A DNA stretch of 64,000 nucleotides from an uncultured SAR116 cluster alpha proteobacterium. Its GTDB lineage: Bacteria; Pseudomonadota; Alphaproteobacteria; Puniceispirillales; Puniceispirillaceae. A program made the translations under genes and the position numbers. The first letter of the stretch is position 1; every line of letters begins with the position of its first letter. The stretch is from the NCBI GenBank assembly GCA_902625725.1, contig CACOCY010000001.1, positions 124,001-188,000 of the forward strand, in the 5' to 3' direction. A model generated the notes under the pieces. The model made no database searches. It saw nothing but the letters and a program-made list of their open reading frames with translations, and was not told the origin of the DNA. Below, piece after piece: positions 16,128-26,641 of this stretch.

Positions 16128-18872
16128 TTATTTAAAAATTTTATTATCTAATAAAATTGTAAGAATTTTCTTAATGAGTTCTAAATCAATACAAACTTGT
16201 TTTTTTAATAGTTTAGCATTTTTATAGTTTAATTGAACCGCTATAAAATGCATTACTTGGTCGGGTAATTCATTATGATTATAAGAAATTAATCGTGTTG
16301 ATAGCTGTTGGATAATATTGTCTAACCGCGAAGAGATGTTGTTTAATCTTTTTAAAATAGATGGATATTTTTTTTCTAATTTTTCTAGAATAAAAAGAGC
16401 GATAGAACAGTCTAACAAGCCACCGTGTTGTTGTTTTAAATTCCAAAAAGGGTAGGCTTTTGATTTTCGTTTTTCCCTTATGTCTCTAAAGGCGGAAATT
16501 AATTCATTTCTTTTAAAAACACGGGAGTTTAAAACATCAATCACATGACAGACTTCGTTTGAAAAATTAGTCTCATTTAAAAGTAATCGGGCATTTCTAA
16601 ATGCAAAAAATTCCCATATCCACGCCTCATTTTGATAATATGACGACAAACGTTCGATGCTAACAGCGATGGGGCCTGCATTTCCGTCTGGCCGCAATCT
16701 TAAGTCAAGTTGATATAAAGTTCCGTGAGACGTTTTTAGACTCATCCAATTAGTTATTAGCTGAGTAAGCCGAATAAAATAACTGCTTGTACCTAAACTC
16801 TCCATTTTATTCCAAGTATCTTTATGCTTATTTTCATATACAAGAATTAAGTCGAGGTCTGAATTTGCAGTGAGTGAGTTACTAGCTAATCTTCCAAGAG
16901 CGATTATCTCGTATCTGTTTTCAATAATGCCATGTCTTAATGACAAATCCTCTAAGGCTAGTTGGATTATTTTACGCAAACACTCGCCAGCAACACTGCT
17001 TCTAAAATTTGCTATTTCGTCTAAATCGGATAACGCTTCTAAAAGGTGAAGATCAGCTTGAAATTGCCAACTTTTGTTTTTTTTCCTTATAAGGTCGAGG
17101 GCTCTTTCTGTCGATGCGTTTGCTATTTCATTTGATAATATTGTGTTAATTTCAACTCTATTAGGAAGCTTCTGAAAAAATTGATTTTCTAATAAATCAT
17201 CAATTAGATAACTATTATACCGAAGTATTTCTGTTAGGCGAGGCGCTTTTACAAGAATATTTGACAATAGACCAATCAGTGATGGATTGTGTTCCAAAAG
17301 CGCAAATATTTGCACACCTGCTGGGAGACTAGATATTATGTCTTGAAAGGCAGCGAAGGCAGCTTTAGGAAAATCAGCCTTCGCTATCTGGGGCAACATT
17401 TTGGGAAGAAGTCTTGTTAGATATGTTCTTGAACGCTCACTAGAAGTGGCTGCAATTCCGCCTTCTAGCCATTCTTGTATAGTATTTTGAATAGACTTTT
17501 CATCTCCAAAACCCAGCTGTGATATCCATTCAATAATTAATTCAGATTCTTGTGGTAATATAATAGAGGTTGATTTTGTACTGTCTTTGTTTAACATCAT
17601 GTTACTTAAAATTGGATGCGACGCAGAATTTTTGGTAAATTCCTGTAATCCATATAATGCTTCTCTAAATTGGAAAGAATTTTCATACCCTAACAGATAT
17701 GCAAATTCCGTAAATTCGTTCTCTGATCTGGGTAGTTTATGTGTTTGAGTATCTCTTTGATATTGAAGTCTATGTTCTATTCTGCGCCACGCATAATAAC
17801 AGGAAATCAGGGCATTCGACTTGTCTTCCCCAATCCATCCAGCATTTTCAAGTTTGATGAGAGCATCACTAGTATTTTCAGTACGAAGGTTAAAATTGCG
17901 TCCCCCACCAAGTAGTTGAAGGATATGAGTAATAAGTTCAACGTGACGAATGCCAAATGCACCCAATTTTACATCATACCCTAAATATTCTTTTGGAACG
18001 GGATAATGTCGAAGCCAGTTTTGTAAGTCCTCTACAACGCTATAATCTAACGTGCCACGCCAAATAAAAGGTTCAATTTTTGATAAAAATTCTTTTGCAA
18101 GTTGTTTATCCCCCGCAATGGGTCTTGCCCTAATAAATGCTGCTCTCTCCCATGACCTCGCTATACTCTCGTAATATACAACAGCAGCACTGATATCAAG
18201 GCTGATAGGAGTAGAGCTTGGATTTGGACGAAGTCGCATATCTATTCGCCACCCATTGCCATCTTTTGAGGGAGAAGAGAGCATGTGGATCAATTTTTTG
18301 CAAAGCTCTATGAAGTTTTTGCTGCTGTTATTGTAGCTTGTTTTATGGAGGAATATGAGATCTATGTCAGAGGAATAATTAAGCTCTTTAGCCCCTAACT
18401 TTCCCAAAGCCAAAATAGCTAAGCCACAGTCCTCTGGTGATTTCACTTCTTTTTGCCGCAAGAGAAAGGTTAGAGTTTGCTGTATAGCATATTCACTGAG
18501 CTCTGATAGTAGCTTGCAACTCTCTTCAATCGTCAAAAAGCCAAGCATTTCACTCAAGGAGATAACATAATTTGATTGGTTCTTATAAACTCTTATCGCA
18601 AGGATAGCATCTTTATCGTTTCGTGCATCAGATATTTTTTGAAAAAATTCTTTATTTAAATTCTCTAAAGCTAACCTCCAATTAGCGTTTAAAATTTGTT
18701 TTAAATTTTTGGCTGCATAAAGTTGGCTCAAGTGTAAAAGGTGAGGGCAGGTGGAAAAAATCATAAAGAGTTGGTCATGATAATTTACAGGTCTAAGAGC
18801 ATCGAGATGCTCATCAGCAACCCTTGAGGAAATTTTTTTTGAAATAAATATTGCCCTTCTTTTTAGAAGCAT
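16128..18872 (-). CDS. glnE: Glutamine synthetase adenylyltransferase/deadenylase
   Basis: The 914-residue bifunctional enzyme adds or removes AMP on glutamine synthetase in response to PII and glutamine. Two nucleotidyltransferase domains are present, each with its Asp-x-Asp metal motif: LGKLGAKELNYSSDIDLIFL (about 150-170, deadenylase half) and LGRLASNSLTANSDLDLILV (about 670-690, adenylyltransferase half). Each is followed by its GlnE/PII-uridylyltransferase helical region (RLRPNPSSTPIS and RLRPDGNAGPIAVS). The glycine-rich lead-in of the second motif is unusual (ASNS where GGRE is common), but the metal-binding aspartates remain. Length is slightly below the approximately 950 typical of the family. 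Its start is ATG 18872. Confidence 0.92.
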   Translation of the reverse strand: MLLKRRAIFISKKISSRVADEHLDALRPVNYHDQLFMIFSTCPHLLHLSQLYAAKNLKQILNANWRLALENLNKEFFQKISDARNDKDAILAIRVYKNQSNYVISLSEMLGFLTIEESCKLLSELSEYAIQQTLTFLLRQKEVKSPEDCGLAILALGKLGAKELNYSSDIDLIFLHKTSYNNSSKNFIELCKKLIHMLSSPSKDGNGWRIDMRLRPNPSSTPISLDISAAVVYYESIARSWERAAFIRARPIAGDKQLAKEFLSKIEPFIWRGTLDYSVVEDLQNWLRHYPVPKEYLGYDVKLGAFGIRHVELITHILQLLGGGRNFNLRTENTSDALIKLENAGWIGEDKSNALISCYYAWRRIEHRLQYQRDTQTHKLPRSENEFTEFAYLLGYENSFQFREALYGLQEFTKNSASHPILSNMMLNKDSTKSTSIILPQESELIIEWISQLGFGDEKSIQNTIQEWLEGGIAATSSERSRTYLTRLLPKMLPQIAKADFPKAAFAAFQDIISSLPAGVQIFALLEHNPSLIGLLSNILVKAPRLTEILRYNSYLIDDLLENQFFQKLPNRVEINTILSNEIANASTERALDLIRKKNKSWQFQADLHLLEALSDLDEIANFRSSVAGECLRKIIQLALEDLSLRHGIIENRYEIIALGRLASNSLTANSDLDLILVYENKHKDTWNKMESLGTSSYFIRLTQLITNWMSLKTSHGTLYQLDLRLRPDGNAGPIAVSIERLSSYYQNEAWIWEFFAFRNARLLLNETNFSNEVCHVIDVLNSRVFKRNELISAFRDIREKRKSKAYPFWNLKQQHGGLLDCSIALFILEKLEKKYPSILKRLNNISSRLDNIIQQLSTRLISYNHNELPDQVMHFIAVQLNYKNAKLLKKQVCIDLELIKKILTILLDNKIFK

Positions 18873-18941
18873 TTGGATTTTTCCAATCTCGTAAAATTAG
18901 GCACGGATTTTTTCTTTATGAATTGTTTTCCTAGCGCTATT

Positions 18942-20336
18942 TCATCCTAATTCCACTCTTCTGCTCACCTTCATTTTAGACAAAAACCAGAAACATCTTG
19001 TAGAAAGAATTAAGCTTGCTAATGTTAGTCCAGATGCAAGACCCCACCAGATTCCATTTGGCCCTAACTCTCCTTTAAAAGCAAGAAAATATCCAACAAA
19101 TAATCCACCTCCCCAGAAACAGAAAAAACCCATTAATGCGGGAATTGCGGTATCATTTATGCCTCGTAAAATCGCTGCAGCGATAGCTTGGTTTCCATCG
19201 ACAATTTGAAAAAATGCGGTAATCAGAAGAAATGGTATTGCCAATTTTGTTACGGCTTGGCGAAGTGGGTCATCATGCCTTAAAAAAATTTCGATTAATG
19301 GTTGGTGAAAAAGATAAATTAATAAACTCAAAACACTTGTTACAACTAAACCTAATCCAATAGCAACTAAACTTATTCTAGAGACTTTTGTTGCCTCTTG
19401 ATTACCAGCCGCTCGTCCAATGAGAATTGAACTGGCTTGGGCAATCGAAAGTGGTATCATAAAGCAAATTCCGGCAAGTTGGGTGGCGATAGCTGTAGCT
19501 GCGAGTGCAGCAGTTCCAAACATACCCATCATTATTGAAGCTACAGCAAACATTCCTGTTTCAGACATCACCATTACACCGTTTGGACTCCCTATTCGGA
19601 GTATTTTTTTTGTTATTTTCCAGTCTATTACCCACCAACGTTTAAATGGTTGTATTTGTTTAAAGGGTGAACACAATCCGATTATTAGCCCCATTGAAAA
19701 AGAACCAATTAAAAAACAGATAGCGGTTGAGAGTGCAACCCCAATTAGTCCTAAATTGGGTATCCAAAAAAAACCAAAAGCGAGTATTTCATTGCCAACT
19801 AAGTTGCAGAGTAATGCGATGAGTGCACCTAACAATTGCACATAAGGCTTAGAGTAAGCAGCTGAAAAAAACCTCAACACAAGAAACAAAAACATCAAAG
19901 GGAGTGAAAATGCAGATATAATCAAAAATAAACTCGCATGGTGAACGAGTTCTTTATCTTGTCCAAGCATAGGCAATATCCAGATACCCGATATTACTGG
20001 AATGGCTAGTATTAAACCAACAAATATAGCTATCATTATTCCTTGTCTAAAAACTCGCCTTATTGCTGTCGTATTTTGTGCTCCAAGAGCTTGCGAAGTA
20101 AGTGATGAGACAACAATCAGCATACCGAGAGCAAAAAAATAAAAAGGTTGATAATATCGTATGGCGAGTCCACCTGCTGCAAGATCAAAACTTCCAAGTC
20201 GCCCCATGACCCATATGTCAGACGTCATTATTCCTATGGAAATGAGTTGCGCAATTCCGAGTGGAATAGAAAGTCGTACCAGATTTGAAAGGTCTGTTTT
20301 CCAGCCAGTATTTATCTTGCTAGCAGAACTGGTCAT
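18942..20336 (-). CDS. MATE family efflux transporter (NorM-like)
   Basis: The 464-residue inner-membrane protein has 12 predicted segments in two similar halves, as in the multidrug and toxin extrusion family, which exports cationic drugs in exchange for Na+ or H+. Typical segments are IGIMTSDIWVMGRLGSFDLA in TM1-TM2 and the mirrored VMVMSETGMFAVASIMMGM with GTAALAATAIA at the start of the second half. The start is ATG 20336, followed by a polar 15-residue cytoplasmic N-terminus; an in-frame GTG lies four codons upstream. It reads in the same direction as glnE, 69 bases upstream, and is divergent from rlmE. Confidence 0.88.
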   Translation of the reverse strand: MTSSASKINTGWKTDLSNLVRLSIPLGIAQLISIGIMTSDIWVMGRLGSFDLAAGGLAIRYYQPFYFFALGMLIVVSSLTSQALGAQNTTAIRRVFRQGIMIAIFVGLILAIPVISGIWILPMLGQDKELVHHASLFLIISAFSLPLMFLFLVLRFFSAAYSKPYVQLLGALIALLCNLVGNEILAFGFFWIPNLGLIGVALSTAICFLIGSFSMGLIIGLCSPFKQIQPFKRWWVIDWKITKKILRIGSPNGVMVMSETGMFAVASIMMGMFGTAALAATAIATQLAGICFMIPLSIAQASSILIGRAAGNQEATKVSRISLVAIGLGLVVTSVLSLLIYLFHQPLIEIFLRHDDPLRQAVTKLAIPFLLITAFFQIVDGNQAIAAAILRGINDTAIPALMGFFCFWGGGLFVGYFLAFKGELGPNGIWWGLASGLTLASLILSTRCFWFLSKMKVSRRVELG

Positions 20337-20504
20337 CTTTGAGTACACTTAGTGAACACTCTAAAATAAAAAGTAAGTGATACTTTGTAATAAAGTTAAT
20401 CAAAAACCTTTGTAAACTAAAAATAAAATCTATTACAAAACCGTAATGCCAGTATAAATAATTGTCGTCAATCAATAAAACTTCATTGGGTTTTATTTAT
20501 TAAA

Positions 20505-20518
20505 CTTAACAGGTTAAG
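20505..20518. repeat. 14-base palindrome upstream of rlmE
   Basis: CTTAAC and GTTAAG (20505-20510 and 20513-20518) flank a two-base centre in the region between the divergent MATE and rlmE genes. It could be an operator half-site pair, but no regulator can be named and a chance occurrence in AT-rich DNA is possible. Confidence 0.25.
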
Positions 20519-20600
20519 ATTTTCTATGAGTGATTTTTTTCAATTTTTAATAAATAATAGGTTAATATACTATAAAAGAACACTTAAGGCAGTGGGTTTA

Positions 20601-21374
20601 ATGTCAAATAGTTTCGATAAGGCTGGCTCCCCCCAGAAAACTAAAAGGGTTTCTAAAAAGGGTCCTTCAGGAAGATCATATAGAACAACAACAGGTCTTA
20701 CAAAAAAGCCTAAAAAAATGCGTGGTCGCAAACTCTCCTCTCAGCGCTGGTTAACACGCCAACTAAATGACCCTTTCGTATCTCAAACACATGAGCGTGG
20801 CCTTCGTTCAAGGGCTGCCATAAAATTAGAGCAAATGGATGATAAGCATAAATTCCTGAGACCACACATGAATATTGTTGATTTGGGGTGTGCTCCAGGC
20901 GGATGGTTACAGATTGTAGCAAAAAGATGTAGAATTGACGAAGGAATAGGGCGTCTTGTAGGAATTGATCTGCTTGAAACAGAAGCTGTCGCTGGAGCAC
21001 ACATCCTAAAAGGTGATATAAACGACCATTCTATAATGAAAGAAATTAAATCTTATTTAAAAGGTAATGCGGATATTGTCTTATCAGACATGGCAGCTGC
21101 GACTACAGGACACCGTCTTACTGACCATTTGAGGACAACAAGCTTACTTGAAGTTGCTTTGGAATTTGCTTGCGAGGTGCTTTCAGATGGAGGGATCTTT
21201 CTGGGTAAGTCATTTAGAGGTGGGGCAGATGGATCATTGTTAGCACTTCTGAAAAATCGTTTCAAAAAAGTGAAATACCTCAAGCCATCCGCAAGTCGAG
21301 TTGAATCTGTCGAGACTTACTTGCTAGCTGTTGGTTTTGTTGGTTCAAAAAATTCCCAGAACTTTGACAATTAA
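20601..21374 (+). CDS. rlmE: 23S rRNA 2'-O-ribose U2552 methyltransferase RlmE
   Basis: The 257-residue SAM-dependent methyltransferase modifies U2552 of 23S rRNA in the 50S subunit. The lysine/serine-rich N-terminal extension (about 50 residues, KKGPSGRSYRTTTG) is common in alphaproteobacterial homologues. The catalytic domain follows: SRAAIKLEQMDDKHKFL (first catalytic Lys), IVDLGCAPGGWLQIV (SAM loop), DIVLSDMA (Asp), GIFLGKSFRGG (second Lys) and SRVESVETYLLAVGF (Glu), so the K-D-K-E tetrad is complete. I chose ATG 20601 (MSNSFDKAG). The frame is open to an ATG at 20526, but those 25 residues look non-domain. guaB follows 72 bases later. Confidence 0.92.
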   Translation: MSNSFDKAGSPQKTKRVSKKGPSGRSYRTTTGLTKKPKKMRGRKLSSQRWLTRQLNDPFVSQTHERGLRSRAAIKLEQMDDKHKFLRPHMNIVDLGCAPGGWLQIVAKRCRIDEGIGRLVGIDLLETEAVAGAHILKGDINDHSIMKEIKSYLKGNADIVLSDMAAATTGHRLTDHLRTTSLLEVALEFACEVLSDGGIFLGKSFRGGADGSLLALLKNRFKKVKYLKPSASRVESVETYLLAVGFVGSKNSQNFDN

Positions 21375-21384
21375 TGTTGTAGAC

Positions 21385-21413
21385 TGGATTTTTTGCCTTG
21401 AAGAGCGTATAAT
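21385..21413 (+). promoter_or_regulatory. Predicted promoter of guaBA
   Basis: A perfect TATAAT -10 (21408-21413) lies 17 bases after a weak TGGATT -35 (21385-21390). The predicted start, near 21420, gives a leader of about 27 bases containing AGGAGA before the guaB ATG. Confidence 0.4.
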
Positions 21414-21437
21414 TGCAATTACAAATCAGCGATTTAG

Positions 21438-22937
<1,500 letters not shown>

Positions 22938-22959
22938 GCGCCTTTGAGATTTATCTTTC

Positions 22960-24531
22960 GTGGAAAATAATTTTAAAGAAAATGGTTTAGTTAGTATGAT
23001 TTTAATCATAGATTTTGGTTCACAGTTAACGCAATTGATTGCTAGGAGGTTACGTGAAGTTGGTATTTATTCGGAAATTATGCCCTTTGCTGCAGATTGC
23101 AAGAAGTATCTCGCTAAAAAGCCTCGGGGTATAATACTCTCGGGTGGGCCAAATTCAGTTACGCAAATTAACACGCCAAGGGCCCCCGATGAAATATGGA
23201 ATGGGACACCTATACTAGGAATTTGCTACGGTCAACAAACATTATGCAAACAGCTTGGTGGTAGGATTGAGACAGGTATAAAGAGAGAATTTGGGCGCGC
23301 AAGACTAGATGTTTTGGAGGAGTGCTCTTTATTTCAAAACCTCCCCAAGGAAACAGATTTTGATGTTTGGATGAGCCATGGAGACCATGTATCAGAGTTA
23401 CCCAAGGGATTTAGTGTTGTTGCTCGTTCAGCTGGCGCGCCTTTTGCTGCGATAGCAGATAACATGCGTCGTTATTATGGGGTTCAGTTTCATCCAGAAG
23501 TTGTACAAACAACAGGCGGAACTCAAATTCTAAAAAATTTTGCCCAATTGATTTGTAATTGCAAGAATGATTGGTCAATGACTGAATATAAAAGTCACGC
23601 AATCCAGGCGATTAAAAAACAGGTAGGAAAAACCGGAGTTGTTATTTGTGGTTTATCGGGAGGAGTAGATAGTTCGGTTACAGCTATTTTGTTACATCAG
23701 GCAATTGGTGAAAGACTGATTTGTGTTTTTGTAGACCATGGTCTTCTTCGTAAAGGGGAAGCAGAGGAGGTTGTAGAATTATTTACTAACTATTATAATA
23801 TCCAGCTCATTCATAAAGATGCTAGCAAACTTTTTTTATCAAAGTTGAGGGGTGTGTCTGACCCTGAACAAAAGAGAAAGATAATAGGAGCCAGTTTCAT
23901 AGAGGTATTTGACGAAGAGGCTCAGAAAATCGCAGGTGCTGAATTCCTGGCACAGGGAACATTATATCCGGACGTTATTGAGTCTGTTTCGCTTTCTGGT
24001 GGTGATAATGTTACCATAAAATCGCATCATAATGTTGGTGGATTGCCAAAATTTATGAAGCTGAAACTTATCGAGCCACTTCGAATGTTGTTCAAAGATG
24101 AAGTTCGAAAACTAGGGAAAGAATTGGGTATCCCTGAGATTTTAGTTGGTCGCCACCCATTCCCAGGTCCTGGACTGGCAATAAGAATTCTAGGTAACGT
24201 TAGCTCTAACAAGTTAAAAATTCTCAGAGACGCAGATTCAATATATTTAGACGAGATACGCAAAGCTGGTTTGTATGACCAAATCTGGCAGGCATTTGCG
24301 GTGCTACTTCCGATAAGAACTGTTGGCGTAAAGGGAGACGCAAGGTCTTACGAATATGTTTGTGGGTTGCGTGCTGTTATGTCAACTGACGGAATGACTG
24401 CAGCTATTTTTCCGTTTACATCAGAATTTTTAGCACATGTATCTACAAGAATTGTTAATGAGGTTTCAGGCATAAATCGCGTTGTATATGACTATACGAG
24501 TAAGCCACCAGCTACCATTGAGTGGGAATAG
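22960..24531 (+). CDS. guaA: GMP synthase (glutamine-hydrolysing)
   Basis: This 523-residue enzyme aminates XMP to GMP using glutamine and ATP. The class I amidotransferase domain is N-terminal, with catalytic Cys in [10 protein letters not shown] (about residue 90) and the His-Glu pair in [12 protein letters not shown]. The ATP-pyrophosphatase domain carries the P-loop [12 protein letters not shown] (about 225), and a C-terminal dimerisation domain ends in [13 protein letters not shown], the standard GuaA terminus. The start is uncertain. GTG 22960 gives a 12-residue extension; the ATG at 22996 ([10 protein letters not shown]) matches where the family begins. Neither has a clear Shine-Dalgarno sequence. 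Confidence 0.96.
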   Translation: MENNFKENGLVSMILIIDFGSQLTQLIARRLREVGIYSEIMPFAADCKKYLAKKPRGIILSGGPNSVTQINTPRAPDEIWNGTPILGICYGQQTLCKQLGGRIETGIKREFGRARLDVLEECSLFQNLPKETDFDVWMSHGDHVSELPKGFSVVARSAGAPFAAIADNMRRYYGVQFHPEVVQTTGGTQILKNFAQLICNCKNDWSMTEYKSHAIQAIKKQVGKTGVVICGLSGGVDSSVTAILLHQAIGERLICVFVDHGLLRKGEAEEVVELFTNYYNIQLIHKDASKLFLSKLRGVSDPEQKRKIIGASFIEVFDEEAQKIAGAEFLAQGTLYPDVIESVSLSGGDNVTIKSHHNVGGLPKFMKLKLIEPLRMLFKDEVRKLGKELGIPEILVGRHPFPGPGLAIRILGNVSSNKLKILRDADSIYLDEIRKAGLYDQIWQAFAVLLPIRTVGVKGDARSYEYVCGLRAVMSTDGMTAAIFPFTSEFLAHVSTRIVNEVSGINRVVYDYTSKPPATIEWE

Positions 24532-24692
24532 TATGAAAATAAAGTTGATAAAATCAATATTTTATTTGATTTAGGATCAGATATAATTGGATTTTGGTTC
24601 GAGATTAGAGTTCCTGCTCTATAACACGCCACCTCAATAAATCTTCAAAGATTTTACCTGTTGATGAAAAAGAAGGATGAAAACAAAAATTC

Positions 24693-24721
24693 TTGATAGA
24701 CCGTTTTAAGTTTGGTAAACT
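24693..24721 (+). promoter_or_regulatory. Predicted promoter of the cysteine-rich peptide gene
   Basis: TTGATA (24693-24698), a 17-base spacer and TAAACT (24716-24721) match a sigma-70-like promoter. The inferred start, near 24728, leaves a 22-base leader that contains the AGGAG ribosome site. I see no recognisable metal-regulator operator next to it. Confidence 0.45.
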
Positions 24722-24749
24722 ATAAGGTGTTCGATTTGCAAGGAGAATT

Positions 24750-24899
24750 ATGATGACCGAACAGATGGATAATGAAGAGACTTGTTGTAAAGATACTTGT
24801 TGTGCAAACGGTTGTTGTAGTGATGGTTGCGATACTGGGGATTGTGCCAGCAGTTGTTGCAGCGACGGCTGTTGCAGTGAATCAGAGCACTGTTGCTGA
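24750..24899 (+). CDS. Cysteine-rich metallothionein-like peptide with five-residue repeat
   Basis: The 49-residue ORF starts with ATG 24750 (a second ATG follows at once) after a strong AAGGAGAATT ribosome site, and ends at TGA 24899. Fourteen residues are Cys: positions 12, 13, 17, 18, 22, 23, 27, 32, 36, 37, 41, 42, 48 and 49. Cys recurs exactly every five residues from 12 to 42, giving CCxxx units; CCSDGC appears twice (22-27 and 36-41). Apart from Met, the N-terminal eleven residues are acidic/polar, and the protein has no signal peptide, Phe, Tyr or Trp. Aromatic-free, Cys-Cys-rich chains of this size are typical of metallothioneins, which bind Zn, Cu or Cd in the cytoplasm, but I do not recognise a named bacterial family (SmtA-like proteins differ). 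Metal binding is inferred from composition. Confidence 0.75.
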   Translation: MMTEQMDNEETCCKDTCCANGCCSDGCDTGDCASSCCSDGCCSESEHCC

Positions 24900-25797
24900 T
24901 ATTAAATAGACACTCGAACTATTCGTAAGGCTTTACTCATTAATACCGTTTTACCTTTTTCATCACTTTTTAAGAAAAAATAATATATTGAATAATCAAT
25001 TAGCTATTCAAATATCTATTGAGAAGGAGTGGAATAAGGTAAAAAATATCATAAAAATAATACTTAATTTAATCACAAAGAGTATGAATAGTTTAATTTC
25101 TCTTTTTCAAGGGAGTTTAAAATTTTTAACCTTATGCATATTTTTACATATTATTTAATAAAATGTATTTTATAAATAATTTTATTTTTTTACAGAAAAC
25201 GCAACCAAGCATTTGCTCCTTAAAATGCATTGAAACTATATGATTTATTAATTTGAGTAACTTCCATAAATAAAAACTTAATTGATCATAAAATTTTGCA
25301 TTTTATCTTAAATTTATTAACACACTGTAAATTAACATTAAAAAGAGAAAAGTATGATTACTTCAAAAGATGATTTAAAATTTAGAATTAATGGTACTTT
25401 TTAAATAATAATCAATAAAAACAGTGTATAATATATATATATGTAGTTGATGAGAATATGGACTAAAAGGTGTTATTTTTGTAGCAAAAAAGGAAGCTTG
25501 TTTCGTGGGGGACATAAAAAATTTAGAGACTGGTTTTTTCTGCGTTTAGAATGACAAAAAATTAAATCAGAGTATCTTGGCTTTATTTGGCATGGAGAAA
25601 CTGAGAAGGAAAACAAAAAGTATTATTCAAAAATGACAATATGAAGTATGTTATATATATATTTGTGTAATTTTTTTCTAATAAATTTCACCGTTTTATT
25701 AGGAGAGATGTTTAGTTGAGAAGCTATATTTATAATTATTAGTTTTTGAGAAGTTTATAATTTAAACAAAAAACTAAAAATACATGACAAAAAGAAA
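24900..25797. other. About 0.9 kb of very AT-rich DNA
   Basis: This is the longest gap of the window, strongly A/T rich with many homopolymer runs and short TA-repeats (25429-25443). The only candidate gene is the 34-codon ORF at 25450. I see no tRNA, stable GC hairpin, CRISPR-like repeat or transposon end. The composition differs from flanking genes and could reflect a decayed gene, a non-coding RNA or simple spacer. Confidence 0.5.
25450..25554 (+). CDS. Possible 34-residue zinc-finger-like microprotein
   Basis: The ORF runs from ATG 25450 to TGA 25554. The peptide is basic and aromatic, with a CYFC pair (residues 8-11), GSLFRGGHKKF (16-26) and the tail RDWFFLRLE. Cys-x2-Cys plus a His 11 residues later could form part of a zinc knuckle or a homodimeric metal site. 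A TATAAT box at 25427-25432 would start transcription about 10-12 bases before the ATG, so the leader would be nearly absent; there is no Shine-Dalgarno sequence. The amino-acid composition is unlike random translation of the surrounding AT-rich DNA. Low confidence until homologues are found. Confidence 0.3.
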   Translation: MRIWTKRCYFCSKKGSLFRGGHKKFRDWFFLRLE

Positions 25798-26325
25798 ATG
25801 CCAGAAGAAAAATTACAAATAGAAAATCCCAAAAATTATAGCTTTTTAGCAAAACTCTTTCATTGGGGATTTATTTTACTTTTCGGGTATGGAATATTTA
25901 AGCAAATAGATGAACTGGAGCAACTTGCCGATGTATCTTTGCTAAGATTTGAAATGATTTTTGCTTCTGCATTTTTAATTTTATTGATCACCCGCTTTGT
26001 TTACATGAAAAAAACCCAAACATCTTCTCTACCCGATACAACCACTAAAACACAAAGGTTTGCAGCTAAGATAGTCCATTATGGGATGTATATTTGTCTT
26101 GCCTCAATCGCAGTTTCTGGAATATCTATCGGGTTTTTATATTGGCTGGGCTTCAACAGTGGCATAATCATTGAAGCGGTGATCAGCGTTCACGAATTTT
26201 CCTTTTCAATAATCTATTTTTTGATATTGATTCACGTTTCCGCAGCAATCTATCATAGATTTTTACAAGACGGTGTATGGAACTCTATGGTACCATTTTG
26301 GAAAGAAAAGAGTAGGCAGGATTAG
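25798..26325 (+). CDS. Cytochrome b561 family membrane protein
   Basis: The 175-residue protein has four membrane segments and belongs to the bacterial cytochrome b561 group (COG3038, di-haem, inner membrane). Candidate haem ligands are His22 (LFHWGF), His94 (IVHYGMY), His132 (SVHEFSF), His146 and His153 (LIHVSAAIYHRFLQDGVW). The C-terminal YHRFLQDGVWNSMVP segment is a strong family signature. Such proteins move electrons between the quinone pool and periplasmic or cytoplasmic partners, for example in superoxide oxidation. The start is ATG 25798 in AT-rich sequence without a clear ribosome site. It is monocistronic. Confidence 0.85.
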   Translation: MPEEKLQIENPKNYSFLAKLFHWGFILLFGYGIFKQIDELEQLADVSLLRFEMIFASAFLILLITRFVYMKKTQTSSLPDTTTKTQRFAAKIVHYGMYICLASIAVSGISIGFLYWLGFNSGIIIEAVISVHEFSFSIIYFLILIHVSAAIYHRFLQDGVWNSMVPFWKEKSRQD

Positions 26326-26641
26326 GATATATTTATCTATATAGATTAGACAAACTGCTCTCATTTTTCTTTTGGTATGACTGTAACTTAACTAAATCAG
26401 GTCAAATGGATTAGTATTTCGATACATTCCCAACTTAACATTCCCAACTTATCTCAAAAAAGTACTGAGAGTAATGAATAAGCGATAAGTTTCTTGTTAT
26501 CGTTATATTCATGAATTACAGTATTGTAAAATCGCTTTATTATAACAAGATAATGTTCTGATTTACGCCTATCTGTCTTAAAGATGACCTAAATTTAACA
26601 TTTTAAAGCTTATTGTCCATGATTAAATTAGGGTATCATAT
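26326..26641. other. 316-base intergenic gap with a short tandem repeat
   Basis: AT-rich spacer between cytochrome b561 and the FkbM gene. A 14-base unit, ACATTCCCAACTTA, is repeated twice head to tail (26424-26437 and 26438-26451). I see nothing else gene-like. Confidence 0.6.
26424..26451. repeat. Two-copy 14-base tandem repeat
   Basis: The unit ACATTCCCAACTTA is present twice without a gap, in the spacer between the cytochrome b561 and FkbM genes. No third copy is nearby. Likely replication slippage. Confidence 0.8.

Noticed and set aside
26424-26451. Tandem repeat as a CRISPR array
   Set aside because: Only two adjacent copies, no spacers, no cas genes in the window.
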